NCBI GenBank assembly: GCA_047619485.1
Contig: JBLHKE010000015.1
Coordinates: 1 to 26,412 of the forward strand
From: JBLHKE01 sp047619485
GTDB lineage: Bacteria > Verrucomicrobiota > Verrucomicrobiia > Verrucomicrobiales > DEV007
Direction of reading: 5' to 3'
DNA: 26,412 nucleotides
Shown in pieces: positions 1 through 9,301 of this stretch (its first letter is position 1; every line of letters begins with the position of its first letter). The translations under genes and the position numbers were made by a program. The notes beneath the pieces were generated by a model, which was not told the origin of the DNA, did no database searches, and saw only the letters and a list, made by a program, of their open reading frames with translations.

Positions 1-2
1 CG

Positions 3-1013
3 ATCGCCATTCTCATCCCTGCCTTCTCCACCGAGGCAGCGCCTCGCCCGATTGGACTGGTCCTACCGACCAAGAACCGCGCGCTGTTCACGCCTCACGA
101 ATCGCAGTATTACATGTACACTACCCGCACCTTCGAGGGTCGCTCCAGCAAGCCCTGGACCGGCGGGAAATTCGGCTACGTACGCAATCCGATCCGCACC
201 AAGGACGGCATCGTCTACACCAAGTTCCACGAGGGCGTCGACATCCGCCCCCACGCCCGCGACAAGAGCGGCAACCCTCTCGACAAAGTGCACGCGATCT
301 CCCGCGGCGTCGTCGCCTACGTCAGCAGCATCTCCGGCCGTAGCAACTACGGGAAGTACATCGTCGTCGAGCACGACTGGGGCTACGGGAAGTTCTACAG
401 TCTCTACGCCCACCTGATGACGACCTCGGTCAAACAGGGACAGGCCGTCGGACCTGGCAGCGTCCTCGGCAGGCTCGGCTACACCGGTTCGGGAATCGAC
501 CGTACCCGCGCCCACCTCCACCTCGAGATCAACATGGTGATCAACACCGGCTACAAGAAATGGCACGACCGCCATTTCAACTCACCCAACTACCACGGCC
601 TCTACAATGGACTCAACTTGGTCGGCATCGACGTCGCCGGGCTCTACAAGGCGCATAAGGCAAACCCTAACATTACCATCCCACAGTTCATCGCGCGCAT
701 GACGCCCTACTTCAGAGTGGTCGTCCCGAAGACCGGCCGGCTCGAGGTGCTAGGCAACTACCCGTGGCTCGGCCGCAACATGGCGCAGGCGAGGAACAAC
801 CCGTCGTGGGAGATTTCCTTCAGCTCATCCGGCGTCCCGCTAGCCGTCAACCCCAGCCGCATGGAGGTGAAGTCACCGGTCGTCTCCTGGGTAAAGCCAT
901 CGCGCGTCGCCCACGCCTACAACACCCGCCGCCGCCTCACCGGCAGCGGCAGCACCGCGCAGCTGACCAGCTCGGGACTGCGCTATGTGCAGTTGATTGC
1001 TGGGCAATTTTGA
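3..1013 (+). CDS. M23-family metallopeptidase, 5' end outside window
   Basis: Predicted secreted zinc endopeptidase of the M23 (lysostaphin/LytM-like) family, which cleaves peptidoglycan cross-links. The frame is already open at base 3 and its first residues (IAILIPAFSTEAAP) look like the end of a signal peptide, so the start lies upstream. An internal ATG at 114 is not the likely start because in-frame protein-like sequence precedes it. Counting from base 3, the M23 zinc and catalytic residues are visible: H76 and D80 in HEGVD, H137 in LYAHL, and H171/H173 in HLHLE. The 336 visible residues include about 130 residues after the peptidase core that I cannot assign. The gene ends with TGA at 1011-1013. 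No clear Rho-independent terminator follows. Family assignment is secure; the exact bond cleaved, or whether it is a regulator lacking activity, is not. Confidence 0.88.
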   Translation: MAILIPAFSTEAAPRPIGLVLPTKNRALFTPHESQYYMYTTRTFEGRSSKPWTGGKFGYVRNPIRTKDGIVYTKFHEGVDIRPHARDKSGNPLDKVHAISRGVVAYVSSISGRSNYGKYIVVEHDWGYGKFYSLYAHLMTTSVKQGQAVGPGSVLGRLGYTGSGIDRTRAHLHLEINMVINTGYKKWHDRHFNSPNYHGLYNGLNLVGIDVAGLYKAHKANPNITIPQFIARMTPYFRVVVPKTGRLEVLGNYPWLGRNMAQARNNPSWEISFSSSGVPLAVNPSRMEVKSPVVSWVKPSRVAHAYNTRRRLTGSGSTAQLTSSGLRYVQLIAGQF

Positions 1014-1080
1014 GGAAGTGGGAAGGTTTCGCACTGGTGAAGAAAGCAGCTGGGCTAGCCCATCCTCCCTCGGAAGGATG

Positions 1081-1248
1081 CCTAAGGGGTTGTCAGGACA
1101 ATAAGTCATACAAAGATGCGCAGGAATTTTAGCCAGCACCAAGGCCGATTTCAGCGAGTATAGCGGGCTATTTGAGTTGGAAGCTAACGCGGGTGATGGC
1201 CAAAATAACCAGCAGATTGTAGGAGTTATTTACTGACAAGCCCTAAGC
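1081..1248. repeat. Long imperfect palindrome, MITE-like element
   Basis: Most of the 444-bp gap after the peptidase gene is one imperfect inverted repeat. The left arm (1081-1140) and the reverse complement of the right arm (1192-1248) align along nearly their full length with a few one- or two-base gaps; shared blocks include TTGTCAG, AATAA, TACAA and ATTTT-GCCA-CACC. Its centre holds a short hairpin (ATAGC-GG-GCTAT near 1160). The RNA or single strand could fold into a hairpin of about 160 nt. No ORF is inside. This is the form of a miniature inverted-repeat or REP-like dispersed element. Copy number elsewhere in the genome is unknown. A separate small hairpin (CATCCT/AGGATG) sits at 1061-1080. 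Between 1249 and 1457 I see nothing identifiable. Confidence 0.6.
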
Positions 1249-1457
1249 TACGTAGATTCGGCCTCCTGCTGAATTGCTATCAGCACATGTAGATGGTGTG
1301 CGGGGATTCGCACGGGCTCAACGAGTGCCGACGCTACTTCTTGAGTCAGTGCCATTCCGGTCTGATCGTCCCCAATTTTATCCCCGTCGATCGCTAAGTC
1401 GCAGGATCGAGTCGACCCAGCGTTGACAGTCAGGGCGGCGCCCATAGAATTTCGTAA

Positions 1458-2373
1458 GTGAACTGGACGAGCTTGCAACAGCGATGGGTATTCGCGGCGA
1501 TTCTTTTGGTCGCTTCGCCCTCCGGCTACCTCGCCTCTAGTTGGCTTTCGCCCGGGGCGCTTCAACCACGGGAGGTTCCGGCAGTCGAACGGTCCGAAAT
1601 CCCCTCAAGTCTCCTCGAACCGGAACAAGCAAAGGTTCGTGAGCTACAAGCAGCTGGCACCGAGCAGATGCACGAGATCTTTCGCCGGCTCATCGCGGCT
1701 GAAGATGATGATTCGCCTCAAGAGATGCGGGGGGAGTCTGACATACGACATGATCGATCAACCACTTCATGACGGGGAGGTAGGATCGTTTCGTCCGATA
1801 CTCGATAAGTTCGCCGGCAAGCGAATCCCCGCGTGGGTCGCAAAGGAAATTGCGCTGGCAATAGCCAAAGAAAATCCAGACGCTGCGGTTCAATGGGCAC
1901 ATTCGAGAGGAGATGCACGCTTGGTAGAACACGTTCTCATGAAACAGACTCCGAAGTTCGTCAACGCGTGGATCGGACGGACACTGGCCAAGGATCTGAG
2001 CGATGAGTCGCTAGCACGGGTCACGAGATTTTGGGCGTGGACTGATATCGAAGATGCCATCGCGAGAGCAATGAGACTACCAAATGAACGCTGCGCTTAC
2101 GTGCTCGCGAACATCGCGCTGATGGGCAAAGCTCAAGCACTGCCGGCACTGCGAGAGAATTTGGATTCAGTAGAAGCTGGCTCAGGTCGCGAAACATTGC
2201 TGACCATCATGGGCAACCTCCATCGCCTCGGTGATCCAATCGTCGGGGCGGAATGGCTCCGAGCCTACTCCTCCGCCGGCAACGCGAACGCCACCAAACT
2301 CCCACCCACCGGCCTGCCCGACTTCCCACCACCCGCCGAGATCACCACAAACTGCCGACCGTCGACCACGTAA
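1458..2373 (+). pseudogene. Frameshifted exported hypothetical protein gene
   Basis: Two overlapping frames read as one protein. The first starts at a GTG (1458), has a signal-anchor-like start (WVFAAILLVASPSGYLASSW) and a helical stretch ending near EDDDSPQEM. The second frame continues from about 1735 with DMIDQPLHDGEV and a long helical region containing KEIALAIAKENPDAAVQWA and similar segments, reminiscent of helical-repeat exported proteins common in Verrucomicrobiota. The switch falls at a six-G run (1729-1734); with five Gs the reading would be continuous. The last 109 bp (2265-2373) overlap antisense with the conserved 3' end of the PQQ dehydrogenase gene and look like non-native tail (LPPTGLPDFPPPAE), so the 3' end may be truncated. 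It is either a decaying gene or one carrying a sequence error. No function is recognised, and the GTG start has no clear ribosome binding site. Confidence 0.55.
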
Positions 2374-4319
2374 GTGCTGGGAGTCGCATTGCCACTGAAC
2401 GGCAGCTTGGCTTTCCAGAGCACCTTGCCCGTCTCTTTGTCGAAGGCGCGAAAGGTCTCGTCAGCACTCGCTCCGATAAAGATCAAGCCACCAGCCGTGA
2501 CTAGCGGGCCGCCGTAATTCTCGGTCCCGGTCGGGGAAATCCCACGCGCAGTCAGTTCCGGATACTCGCCAAGCGTCACCTTCCATTTGATCTCGCCGGT
2601 GTTGAGATCGACCGCGTTCAAAGTCCCCCACGGCGGTTTGATCGCCGGGTAGCCCTCCGCATCGAGCCAGCGCCGGAAGCCACCGAAGGCATAGCTCGGC
2701 AGCTCGTTTTCCTTCTGATCAGACTTTCCTTTTCCGACAACGCCCTCACCGAGCACGTAATCCAAGATCGCCTTGCGCTTCGCCTCGGGCATCGAAGCGT
2801 AACTCGGCATGCGTCCCCCACCCTGCCGTGTGACTTGTTCGATCTCCGCGCGCGTCTTGCGTTTTCCAATATCGATCAGCGACGGAAACAGCGCAGTCGC
2901 GTTCCCCTCACGGTCGAGGCCGTGACACGCGCCGCAGTTAATCATGTAATCGCGCTCGCCAGGCAGCAGCGCCGCCCCATCGGCACGCCGCGTCTCCACC
3001 ATCTGTAGCAGCCACGGCATCTCGTTGATATTGACGTAGTAGATCCCATCGGGATCCGCAGCTCCCCCACCCCATTCCATGCCGCCGTCGAACCCAGGAA
3101 ACATCACCGTCTCTTTCAAACTCGGCGCTGGGAATGGTCCGAAATTCGGTGAGGCACGAATACGATCCAAGCTCATCTGCTGCGTCTCTGGTGAAATATT
3201 AGACGCGTCCGCCTCCGTGTAGCGCTGCCGCATCAGCGGCGCAGGCTTGGTCGGAAACGGTTGCGTCGGCCAGGCCTGCTCGCCCACCAGATCGGATGGC
3301 GGCACCGGGCGTTCCTCGATCGGCCACAGCGGCTCGCCAGTGACCCGATCGAACACGAATAGTAATCCGTGCTTCGTCCCCTGCGCGACGGCATCGATCT
3401 TCTTGCCGTCGTGCGTCACGGTCAACAGCACCGGCGGACAGGGGAGGTCCTTGTCCAAGAGATCGTGGTGCACGATCTGAAAATGCCACAGCCGCTTTCC
3501 AGTTGCCGCATCCAGGGCGAGCAGGCAGTTCGCATACAGGTTCTCCCCGTGCCGCGTGCCGCCATAGAAGTCCGGCTCAGCCGTCTTGGTCGCCACGTAG
3601 ACGATGCCACGTTGCTCATCCAGCGACTGCCCACACCACGGCATCACTCCGGTCGCGGTCTTGTAGGCATCTTTCGGCCACGTATCGTTGCCGACCTCAC
3701 CCGGCCGCGGGATGAGATGAAAAATCCAGCGCTGCTTCCCGGTCCGCACATCATACGCTCGCATCGCCCCCTTCCCGCCGACGCCACCGACAATCAGTAA
3801 ATCTTTGTAGACAACCCCGGGCGTGTTCAAGCCGGAACCAAGACTGATCGATCCATTTTCACCAAAACCGCGAATCGTCTCGCCGCTCTTCGGATCGATC
3901 GCGAACAGGAAACCACCGACCGCGGTAAGCAGTCTCTGTTCCCCTCCAGATTCACTCTTCCAAAACACCAACCCACGCTGTCGACCACGACCCTTCCCTG
4001 ATCGCTCTCCCGCAGGATCCCAGGTCCAAATCCCCCGTCCCGTCGCAGCGTCCAAAGCAACCACCTTGCGCGATTGAGTCGGAGTGAAGAGCACACCTCC
4101 GACGATCAAATTGTTTGCCTGATACTCCCCCCTCTCGCCGCTCTCGAAAGTCCAGGCGACCTCGAGCTTCGAGACATTCTCGCGATTGATCTGATCCACC
4201 GGAGAATAGAGATTGCGTTCCTTGCCGCCGAGGTAGACCGGCCAATCGACGTTCTCGGCTGCCACCAAGCTGAGCATCGGGGTGAGCAACAGGGGCAGCA
4301 GTATCAGATGAGGTCGCAT
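2265..4319 (-). CDS. PQQ-dependent dehydrogenase with cytochrome c domain
   Basis: Predicted periplasmic quinohaemoprotein that oxidises an alcohol or sugar with PQQ and passes electrons to its own haem c. Start chosen at ATG 4319, giving a clean signal peptide (MRPHLILLPLLLTPM) and 684 residues; an ATG 13 codons upstream only adds non-signal sequence. Mature protein begins VDWPVYLGGKERNLYSP and INRENVSKLEVAWTF, the hallmark first blade of the glucose/quinate/alcohol PQQ dehydrogenases. Propeller repeats of the type ALDAATGKRLW recur. A cytochrome c segment is inserted before the last blades: C462-G-A-C465-H466 binds haem and M504 (GGGRMPSY) is the likely sixth ligand. The end (VVISAGGG, VAFALP) is typical. 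It stands alone on this strand, convergent with the frameshifted gene. Substrate is unknown; dehydrogenase family assignment is firm. Confidence 0.9.
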   Translation of the reverse strand: MRPHLILLPLLLTPMLSLVAAENVDWPVYLGGKERNLYSPVDQINRENVSKLEVAWTFESGERGEYQANNLIVGGVLFTPTQSRKVVALDAATGRGIWTWDPAGERSGKGRGRQRGLVFWKSESGGEQRLLTAVGGFLFAIDPKSGETIRGFGENGSISLGSGLNTPGVVYKDLLIVGGVGGKGAMRAYDVRTGKQRWIFHLIPRPGEVGNDTWPKDAYKTATGVMPWCGQSLDEQRGIVYVATKTAEPDFYGGTRHGENLYANCLLALDAATGKRLWHFQIVHHDLLDKDLPCPPVLLTVTHDGKKIDAVAQGTKHGLLFVFDRVTGEPLWPIEERPVPPSDLVGEQAWPTQPFPTKPAPLMRQRYTEADASNISPETQQMSLDRIRASPNFGPFPAPSLKETVMFPGFDGGMEWGGGAADPDGIYYVNINEMPWLLQMVETRRADGAALLPGERDYMINCGACHGLDREGNATALFPSLIDIGKRKTRAEIEQVTRQGGGRMPSYASMPEAKRKAILDYVLGEGVVGKGKSDQKENELPSYAFGGFRRWLDAEGYPAIKPPWGTLNAVDLNTGEIKWKVTLGEYPELTARGISPTGTENYGGPLVTAGGLIFIGASADETFRAFDKETGKVLWKAKLPFSGNATPSTYVVDGRQFVVISAGGGKSGRPVGGSLVAFALPAEE

Positions 4320-4468
4320 GGTGGCTAGATTGTAGCCGAAGCCGAGATCCACGACCACATCAAAAATTAATCATGAACCGCCTGCACTGAAAGAAGCGTA
4401 ATTTCCGAAAAATCAATATGCCGCCTGATTGGGCGTTGCGTTTTTTCAGCAGGAACGCACGCTAGAGC

Positions 4469-5182
4469 GTGACGCAAATGAACATTCCAACCTCCCTGAC
4501 CGCATCCATTGCCGCGCTAGTTCTGCTTTTCCACTTCGGTAGCAAGACCGCATCAGCACAAGACCCTGGTTCGGCGCAGCTGCATCTGAATCTGCAGACA
4601 GAATCGATCTCGTTCCGTCTCAGCGGGATTCCAGAGGGTGACACTGGGATGTGGATTTTGCAATCGTCGGTGGATCTCGAAGCGTGGGAGGATCTAGCTT
4701 TCTTCGGAAAATCAGCGGCTCCCGGGGCTGATATCGAACTGGACTTGGCCAAAGCATCGATGCCGCAACCCGGAGGCACTCAGCAATTTTTCCGTGCCCG
4801 CTACCTCGATTCGGATGACACGTTGTTGCGCGAATTCCTCGCAGCGCGCGACGTCTGGCGTCGCTCGGGAATCGATCGCTACAACATGGAAGTTCGCTGG
4901 TCTCCCTCGCAGTTTACCTGGCACGGCACGGTCACTGTCAGCAACAACCAAGTGACATCCTTCGAGACCATCTTCACAAATCTTTTCGAACCACCGGAAC
5001 CGAGGACGATGGATGAATGGTTCGACCACCTCAAGCGGTTCATCGACCAACCGGCGGACCAGATCATCGTCACCTATGACCCGGTTTTCGGCTACCCAAA
5101 CTCGGTCTCGATCGATGAGGATTTCAGGATCGCCGACGAGGAACAGAGCTGGTCGATTCTCGATTTTCTGCCGGGAAGGTAG
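4469..5182 (+). CDS. Exported DUF6174-like protein
   Basis: Secreted protein of 237 residues with an N-terminal signal peptide ending near TASAQ. The first half (residues about 30-115) is beta-rich and resembles the short domain many Verrucomicrobiota exported proteins use to describe measured values (LQSSVDLEAWEDLAFF, QQFFRARY). The second half (about 120-235) fits the DUF6174 pattern: an RYNMEVRW strand, TVTVSNNQVTSFE, then a helix and the characteristic TYDPVFGYPNSVSID motif. Function of that family is unknown. A GTG at 4469 and an ATG at 4478 are both possible starts; an AGGAA at 4451-4455 sits slightly far from either. It is divergent from the PQQ dehydrogenase and about 200 bp upstream of the next operon. 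The domain assignment is by motif memory, not a search. Confidence 0.7.
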   Translation: MTQMNIPTSLTASIAALVLLFHFGSKTASAQDPGSAQLHLNLQTESISFRLSGIPEGDTGMWILQSSVDLEAWEDLAFFGKSAAPGADIELDLAKASMPQPGGTQQFFRARYLDSDDTLLREFLAARDVWRRSGIDRYNMEVRWSPSQFTWHGTVTVSNNQVTSFETIFTNLFEPPEPRTMDEWFDHLKRFIDQPADQIIVTYDPVFGYPNSVSIDEDFRIADEEQSWSILDFLPGR

Positions 5183-5362
5183 GCTCCTTTCACGGACACC
5201 GCATTGGCGCTGCCGCCATCCGATCGGCGCCAGCGGGCAATCGCGTGCACACCTGGCTCTGTTAGGCCGGATCCGCGGTAGAAGTTCAGCGCAGCTACCC
5301 AACCACCACCAGAAATGCCCACAGATTCACGCATTTTTGCAAGGGACTCCCTTCCCCCGACG

Positions 5363-5371
5363 TGCTAGAAT
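5363..5371 (+). promoter_or_regulatory. Possible extended -10 promoter for the five-gene operon
   Basis: TGC-TAGAAT matches an extended -10 element (TGn followed by a TATAAT-like hexamer). It ends 10 bases before the ATG at 5382, so transcription from it would give a nearly leaderless mRNA. No -35 box is seen at normal spacing. There is also no Shine-Dalgarno sequence before this ATG, which fits a very short leader. Position and motif only. Confidence 0.3.
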
Positions 5372-5381
5372 TCGGCTCTAA

Positions 5382-7943
5382 ATGCCGAAATTCCCCACTA
5401 TCTGCGCCAGCCTCGCTCTCACTGCTTTCCTCTGCCAAAGTAGCGCGGCGCAACACTTCGACCTCACTCAGAAAAACTGGTCCGGGACGAATCACTCAGA
5501 CTCCCAAGCGATACTCCTCAAGCCCGCCAGCTTCGAGGAGGACGGCGCGCTCGTCTTCAGCGACGGGAATTTTGTCGACGTCCCTAGTTTGAGCGAAAAT
5601 GACCTGCCTAGCGGTTCCTTCACGATCGAAGCTCACGTCGCGCTCACCCGTGGCACCAAGTGGGGCAACATCGTCGGCTACATGCAGGACAACGGGAATT
5701 ACGAACGCGGGTTTTCGCTCGGCTACAACGAATCGGCATTCACCGTCTGGATCTCCACCGGGGGAAGCCTCATCAGCGCGGTCGCCGAAGAACCATTCAT
5801 CTTGGGCGAATGGTATCACCTGCTCGCCACCTACGACGGCCAGAAGTTGAAACTCGTCGTCAATGGTGATCTCGCTGCCACGGTCGACGCACCGGGGAAA
5901 GTCGCCTACCCAGACCAGGCACAGTTCACCATCGGCGCCTACCGCGACAAGGACGAGCTCTACCCGATGGAGGGCAAACTGCGCAGCGTGAGCCTCAGCA
6001 AGAAAGCGACCGTGATCAAGTCGTCCGGCAGTGATTTCACCATCCGCCCCGCAGTGCAATTCATCACCCCGAGCAGCGCGAGTATCCGCTGGGGGCGTCA
6101 CCCGGCGGGTGGCACGGTCACCTTCGGGAAAAGTAAGCCACTGCGCGAAAAGATCAGCACTGAGGAGAACCACATCGTCCTCGAGAACCTCGAACCCCGC
6201 ACCATCTACTACTACAAGTTGAACGGCGGCAAGACCCACGCTTTCAACACGGCACTCAACTTCACCACCCCGAAGATCAAGCCGCTCGCAGCCAGCCAAC
6301 TCCTAAGCAAGACCAAATTTCGCAAGGGTTACTGCCTGACCTTCGGCGCAGATGCTGCCCTCGCTGAGGAGATTGCCGCCAACAGCGACTTCACGGTCAT
6401 CGGCATCGACACCGACCCAGCCAAGGTCGCCGCCGCGCGCCAGACGCTTTACAAGAAGAAGCTCTACGGCACCAGGATCTCGATGATGCACGTCGACTCC
6501 TACGAACAGCTGCCGTTCACCGACGGCTTCGCCAACCTCGTCATCGCCGGGAGCAGCTCTGCCGAAATCAAACGCATCACCACCCCTGGCCGTGCCACCG
6601 CCATCATCGCGGGTGAAGCATTCGACGCGCCAGAACCGACCGGCCACGGCGATTGGTCGCACCAGTATGGCGATCCCGGCAATAGCGCGAACAGCGGCGA
6701 GACACTCGCTGGCGCACGCTCCACCGCCGAGTTTAGTGTCCGTTGGTTCGGCCGACCAGGTGCTGATTTCGGGCTCGACCGCCAGTCGCGCATGCCGGCT
6801 CCACTCTCTATCGGCGGCCGACTTTTCCATCAGGGAATGGATCGGCTAGTTGCCCTCGACGCCAACAATGGCGCCGTCCTGTGGGGACTCGATATCCCCG
6901 ATGTGCGCCGGCTCAACATGCCGCGCGATGCCAGCAATTGGTGCGCCGACAAAAAACACCTCTACCTCGCGGTCAAACAACGCGCCTGGGTGATCGACGC
7001 CGAAAACGGCAACACCAAAACTTCCCTAACCGTTCCCGGCGATGACCCGGATCTCGACTGGGGATACATCGCGCACGAGGGTGATCGACTATTCGGCAGC
7101 GGCGTCCGCCCCGATTCCGGATACACCAGCTTCTGGACCAGCCGTGCCTGGTTCGATGGCAAGGCCGGCTCGTTCGGCACTGGCAAAGTCTGTAGCGAAT
7201 CGATCTTCGCCTACTCAATGAAGAACGCCAAGCCCGTCTGGAACTACCGCGACGGCTTGATCATCAACCCAACTATCGCCGTCAAATCTGGCCGCGTCTT
7301 CTTCATCGAGTCGCGCAACCCCGAACTGAAAAAACAAACCAACCGCCAGGTCAACAGCCCGGAACTGTGGAAAGATCAATTCCTCGTCGCCCTCGATGCG
7401 GTTAACGGCAAGAAGCTCTGGGAGCAATCGATCGATCTCGAGGACGGCACCATCAGCTACTACCTCCAAGCGACTGAAGAAACCGTGATCATTACCTCGT
7501 CGAACACGCAATTTCATTTCTACGCCTATGCCGCGGCTGATGGCAAGCTGCTATGGAACCGCAGCAATGCCTGGGCTGCGAACCACCACAGCGGGCACAT
7601 CCAACACCCGGTGATCCTCGACAACACCCTCTACGTTTCCCCCAACGGCTACTCCATGACCGACGGCGAAATCGTCACCACCAAAGTCGGTGCGCGCGAG
7701 GGTTGCCACACCTACATCGGTGCCGGCGACACCCTCATCTACCGCGGGGCCGGACGCGTTGTCTCGATCTGGGATCGCCACTCTGAGACGGTCAGCAATT
7801 GGCCCCGACTCCGCCCGAGCTGCTGGCTCAGCTTCATCCCTGCCAACGGCATGCTGCTGCTCCCCGAGGGCGGCGGCGGCTGCTCCTGCGGTGGATGGAT
7901 GGAGACCTCCCTCGGCTTCGCCCCTATTACCAAGAGCCAATGA
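5382..7943 (+). CDS. Secreted LamG / FN3-like / Rossmann / PQQ-like propeller protein
   Basis: Large exported protein (853 residues, signal peptide ending near SSAAQ). Domains in order: a concanavalin/LamG jelly roll at about 60-205 (FTIEAHVALTRG, GEWYHLLATYDGQKLKLVVNG); a fibronectin-III-like module at about 222-297 (SASIRWGRHPAGG, LEPRTIYYYKLNGG); a methyltransferase-like Rossmann segment at about 310-410 (GIDTDPAKVAAAR, LPFTDGFANLVIAG) that lacks an evident catalytic motif; and a PQQ-like beta-propeller from about 425 to the end with blades such as LVALDANNGAVLWGL and LVALDAVNGKKLWEQ. The C-terminus carries GGGGCSCGG (C834, C836). The stop overlaps the next start as ATGA, indicating translational coupling. 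It is first in a five-gene operon ending in an ABC transporter. Role is unknown; PQQ-like propellers often bind no PQQ and act as scaffolds. Confidence 0.85.
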   Translation: MPKFPTICASLALTAFLCQSSAAQHFDLTQKNWSGTNHSDSQAILLKPASFEEDGALVFSDGNFVDVPSLSENDLPSGSFTIEAHVALTRGTKWGNIVGYMQDNGNYERGFSLGYNESAFTVWISTGGSLISAVAEEPFILGEWYHLLATYDGQKLKLVVNGDLAATVDAPGKVAYPDQAQFTIGAYRDKDELYPMEGKLRSVSLSKKATVIKSSGSDFTIRPAVQFITPSSASIRWGRHPAGGTVTFGKSKPLREKISTEENHIVLENLEPRTIYYYKLNGGKTHAFNTALNFTTPKIKPLAASQLLSKTKFRKGYCLTFGADAALAEEIAANSDFTVIGIDTDPAKVAAARQTLYKKKLYGTRISMMHVDSYEQLPFTDGFANLVIAGSSSAEIKRITTPGRATAIIAGEAFDAPEPTGHGDWSHQYGDPGNSANSGETLAGARSTAEFSVRWFGRPGADFGLDRQSRMPAPLSIGGRLFHQGMDRLVALDANNGAVLWGLDIPDVRRLNMPRDASNWCADKKHLYLAVKQRAWVIDAENGNTKTSLTVPGDDPDLDWGYIAHEGDRLFGSGVRPDSGYTSFWTSRAWFDGKAGSFGTGKVCSESIFAYSMKNAKPVWNYRDGLIINPTIAVKSGRVFFIESRNPELKKQTNRQVNSPELWKDQFLVALDAVNGKKLWEQSIDLEDGTISYYLQATEETVIITSSNTQFHFYAYAAADGKLLWNRSNAWAANHHSGHIQHPVILDNTLYVSPNGYSMTDGEIVTTKVGAREGCHTYIGAGDTLIYRGAGRVVSIWDRHSETVSNWPRLRPSCWLSFIPANGMLLLPEGGGGCSCGGWMETSLGFAPITKSQ

Positions 7944-9301
7944 TCCGCCTGCTAACCATCGCCATCCTGCTCCCCCTCAGCTTCAGCGCCCTCGCTGAGG
8001 ATTGGCCGACCTACGCCCACGACAACCGGCGTTCCCAAACGACCGCAGAAACCCTAACACTGCCACTAGCGCAGGCGTGGGTCTACGAATCGCCAAACCT
8101 CCCGCAGACCGCCTGGACCGGCCCGGCCAAGTGGGATGCCTATGCCGGCAACGACGGCCTGCAGTCGATGCGCAATTTCGACCCCGCCTTCTTCGTGACC
8201 GCGGTCGACGGCGAAGTGTTCTTCGGCTCATCCGCAACCGACGCAGCCCACTGCCTCGACGCCGCCACTGGTGCTGAGAAATGGGTCGCCTTCACCGACA
8301 GCGCCGTGCGCCTACCTCCGACCATCGCCACCGGCCGCGCTTACTTCGGTTCCGACGACGGCTCGGCCTACTGCGTCGACGCAGCCAGCGGAGAGATACT
8401 GTGGAAATTCAACCCGGCTCCTGATGCCAAACGCATCCCATCGAACAACAAGCTCGTCTCCCCGTGGCCGATCCGCACCGGAATCCTGGTCGAGGGGGAC
8501 CACGCCTACTTCGCCGCCTCGCTCTTCCCATGGGAGAAAAGCTACCTGTGCGCGGTCGACGCCACTTCTGGGGAAAAACTATTCGTCGCCGAAGAACAGA
8601 ACCTCACTCTGCAGGGCGCACTTCTAACCTCATCAGAAAAACTCTACGCACCGCAGGGGCGCGCCTCGCCGATCGTGTTCGCACGCGACAGCGGCAGCCG
8701 CATCGGCAGCGTCCCCGGCACCGGTGGCGTGTTCTGCATCCTCACCGAGGACGAACAGCTCATCGCGATGCCACAGAACCAGAAATCAGGCGACAACGTC
8801 ACCAAGATCGCCGACATCCCAGGCACGGACAGCAACGCGGTGCTCTCGATCACCGGCACCGAACGGCTGATCGTCGCAGGTAAAAAAGCCTACTTCCACC
8901 AGGGCAAACAACTCGTCGCCATCGATCGGCACCGAGCAGCCGAAGCACAGACCGCCCTGTCGAGGATCCCAAGTAAAATCAAAGCGCTGAAAAAACAAAA
9001 CACCCCCGAGGCGGCCGAAGAGATTGTGAGGCTACAGGCAGAAATCCCTCGGTGGAGCGAGCAGGCGAAGACCTCTGAACTCTGGAAAGAGAAACACCCA
9101 GTGCCATCATCGCTGATCGTCGCTGGCCCACACATCATCATCGGCGGGAAGGATCTCGTCACCATCATCGACGCGGCGACCGGCAGGCAGCTCTGGGCGG
9201 CCCCGGTCAAAGGTCGCGTCTACGGCCTCGTTGCCGCCAACGGGCGCCTGTTCGCCAGCACCGATCACGGCAACATTCACACCTTCGCCACCGCCCCGTG
9301 A
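7940..9301 (+). CDS. Secreted PQQ-like beta-propeller protein
   Basis: Exported protein of 453 residues. The start is the ATG at 7940 that overlaps the upstream stop (ATGA) and gives a proper signal peptide (MIRLLTIAILLPLSFSALA). An earlier in-frame start at 7799 would only translate the upstream gene out of frame. The mature region starts EDWPTYAHDNRRSQ, the usual first strand of PQQ-like propellers, and shows repeated blade signatures (CLDAATGAEKWVAF, CVDAASGEILWKF, CAVDATSGEKLFVA, IIDAATGRQLWAA). A charged helical insertion of about 70 residues (around 330-400, rich in Lys, Glu, Ala) separates the last blades. It is a shorter companion of the preceding gene, so the two propellers may form a complex. 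No dehydrogenase residues are evident, so enzymatic activity is not claimed. Confidence 0.85.
   Translation: MIRLLTIAILLPLSFSALAEDWPTYAHDNRRSQTTAETLTLPLAQAWVYESPNLPQTAWTGPAKWDAYAGNDGLQSMRNFDPAFFVTAVDGEVFFGSSATDAAHCLDAATGAEKWVAFTDSAVRLPPTIATGRAYFGSDDGSAYCVDAASGEILWKFNPAPDAKRIPSNNKLVSPWPIRTGILVEGDHAYFAASLFPWEKSYLCAVDATSGEKLFVAEEQNLTLQGALLTSSEKLYAPQGRASPIVFARDSGSRIGSVPGTGGVFCILTEDEQLIAMPQNQKSGDNVTKIADIPGTDSNAVLSITGTERLIVAGKKAYFHQGKQLVAIDRHRAAEAQTALSRIPSKIKALKKQNTPEAAEEIVRLQAEIPRWSEQAKTSELWKEKHPVPSSLIVAGPHIIIGGKDLVTIIDAATGRQLWAAPVKGRVYGLVAANGRLFASTDHGNIHTFATAP

Noticed and set aside
5092..5334. Small minus-strand frame at the end of the DUF6174-like gene
   Set aside because: Overlaps the real gene by 90 bp, has no signal or family resemblance, and has no ribosome binding site.
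5496..6299. A 267-codon minus-strand frame opposite the LamG/FN3 region
   Set aside because: No recognisable motif, no ribosome binding site, and the opposite strand encodes well-defined domains.
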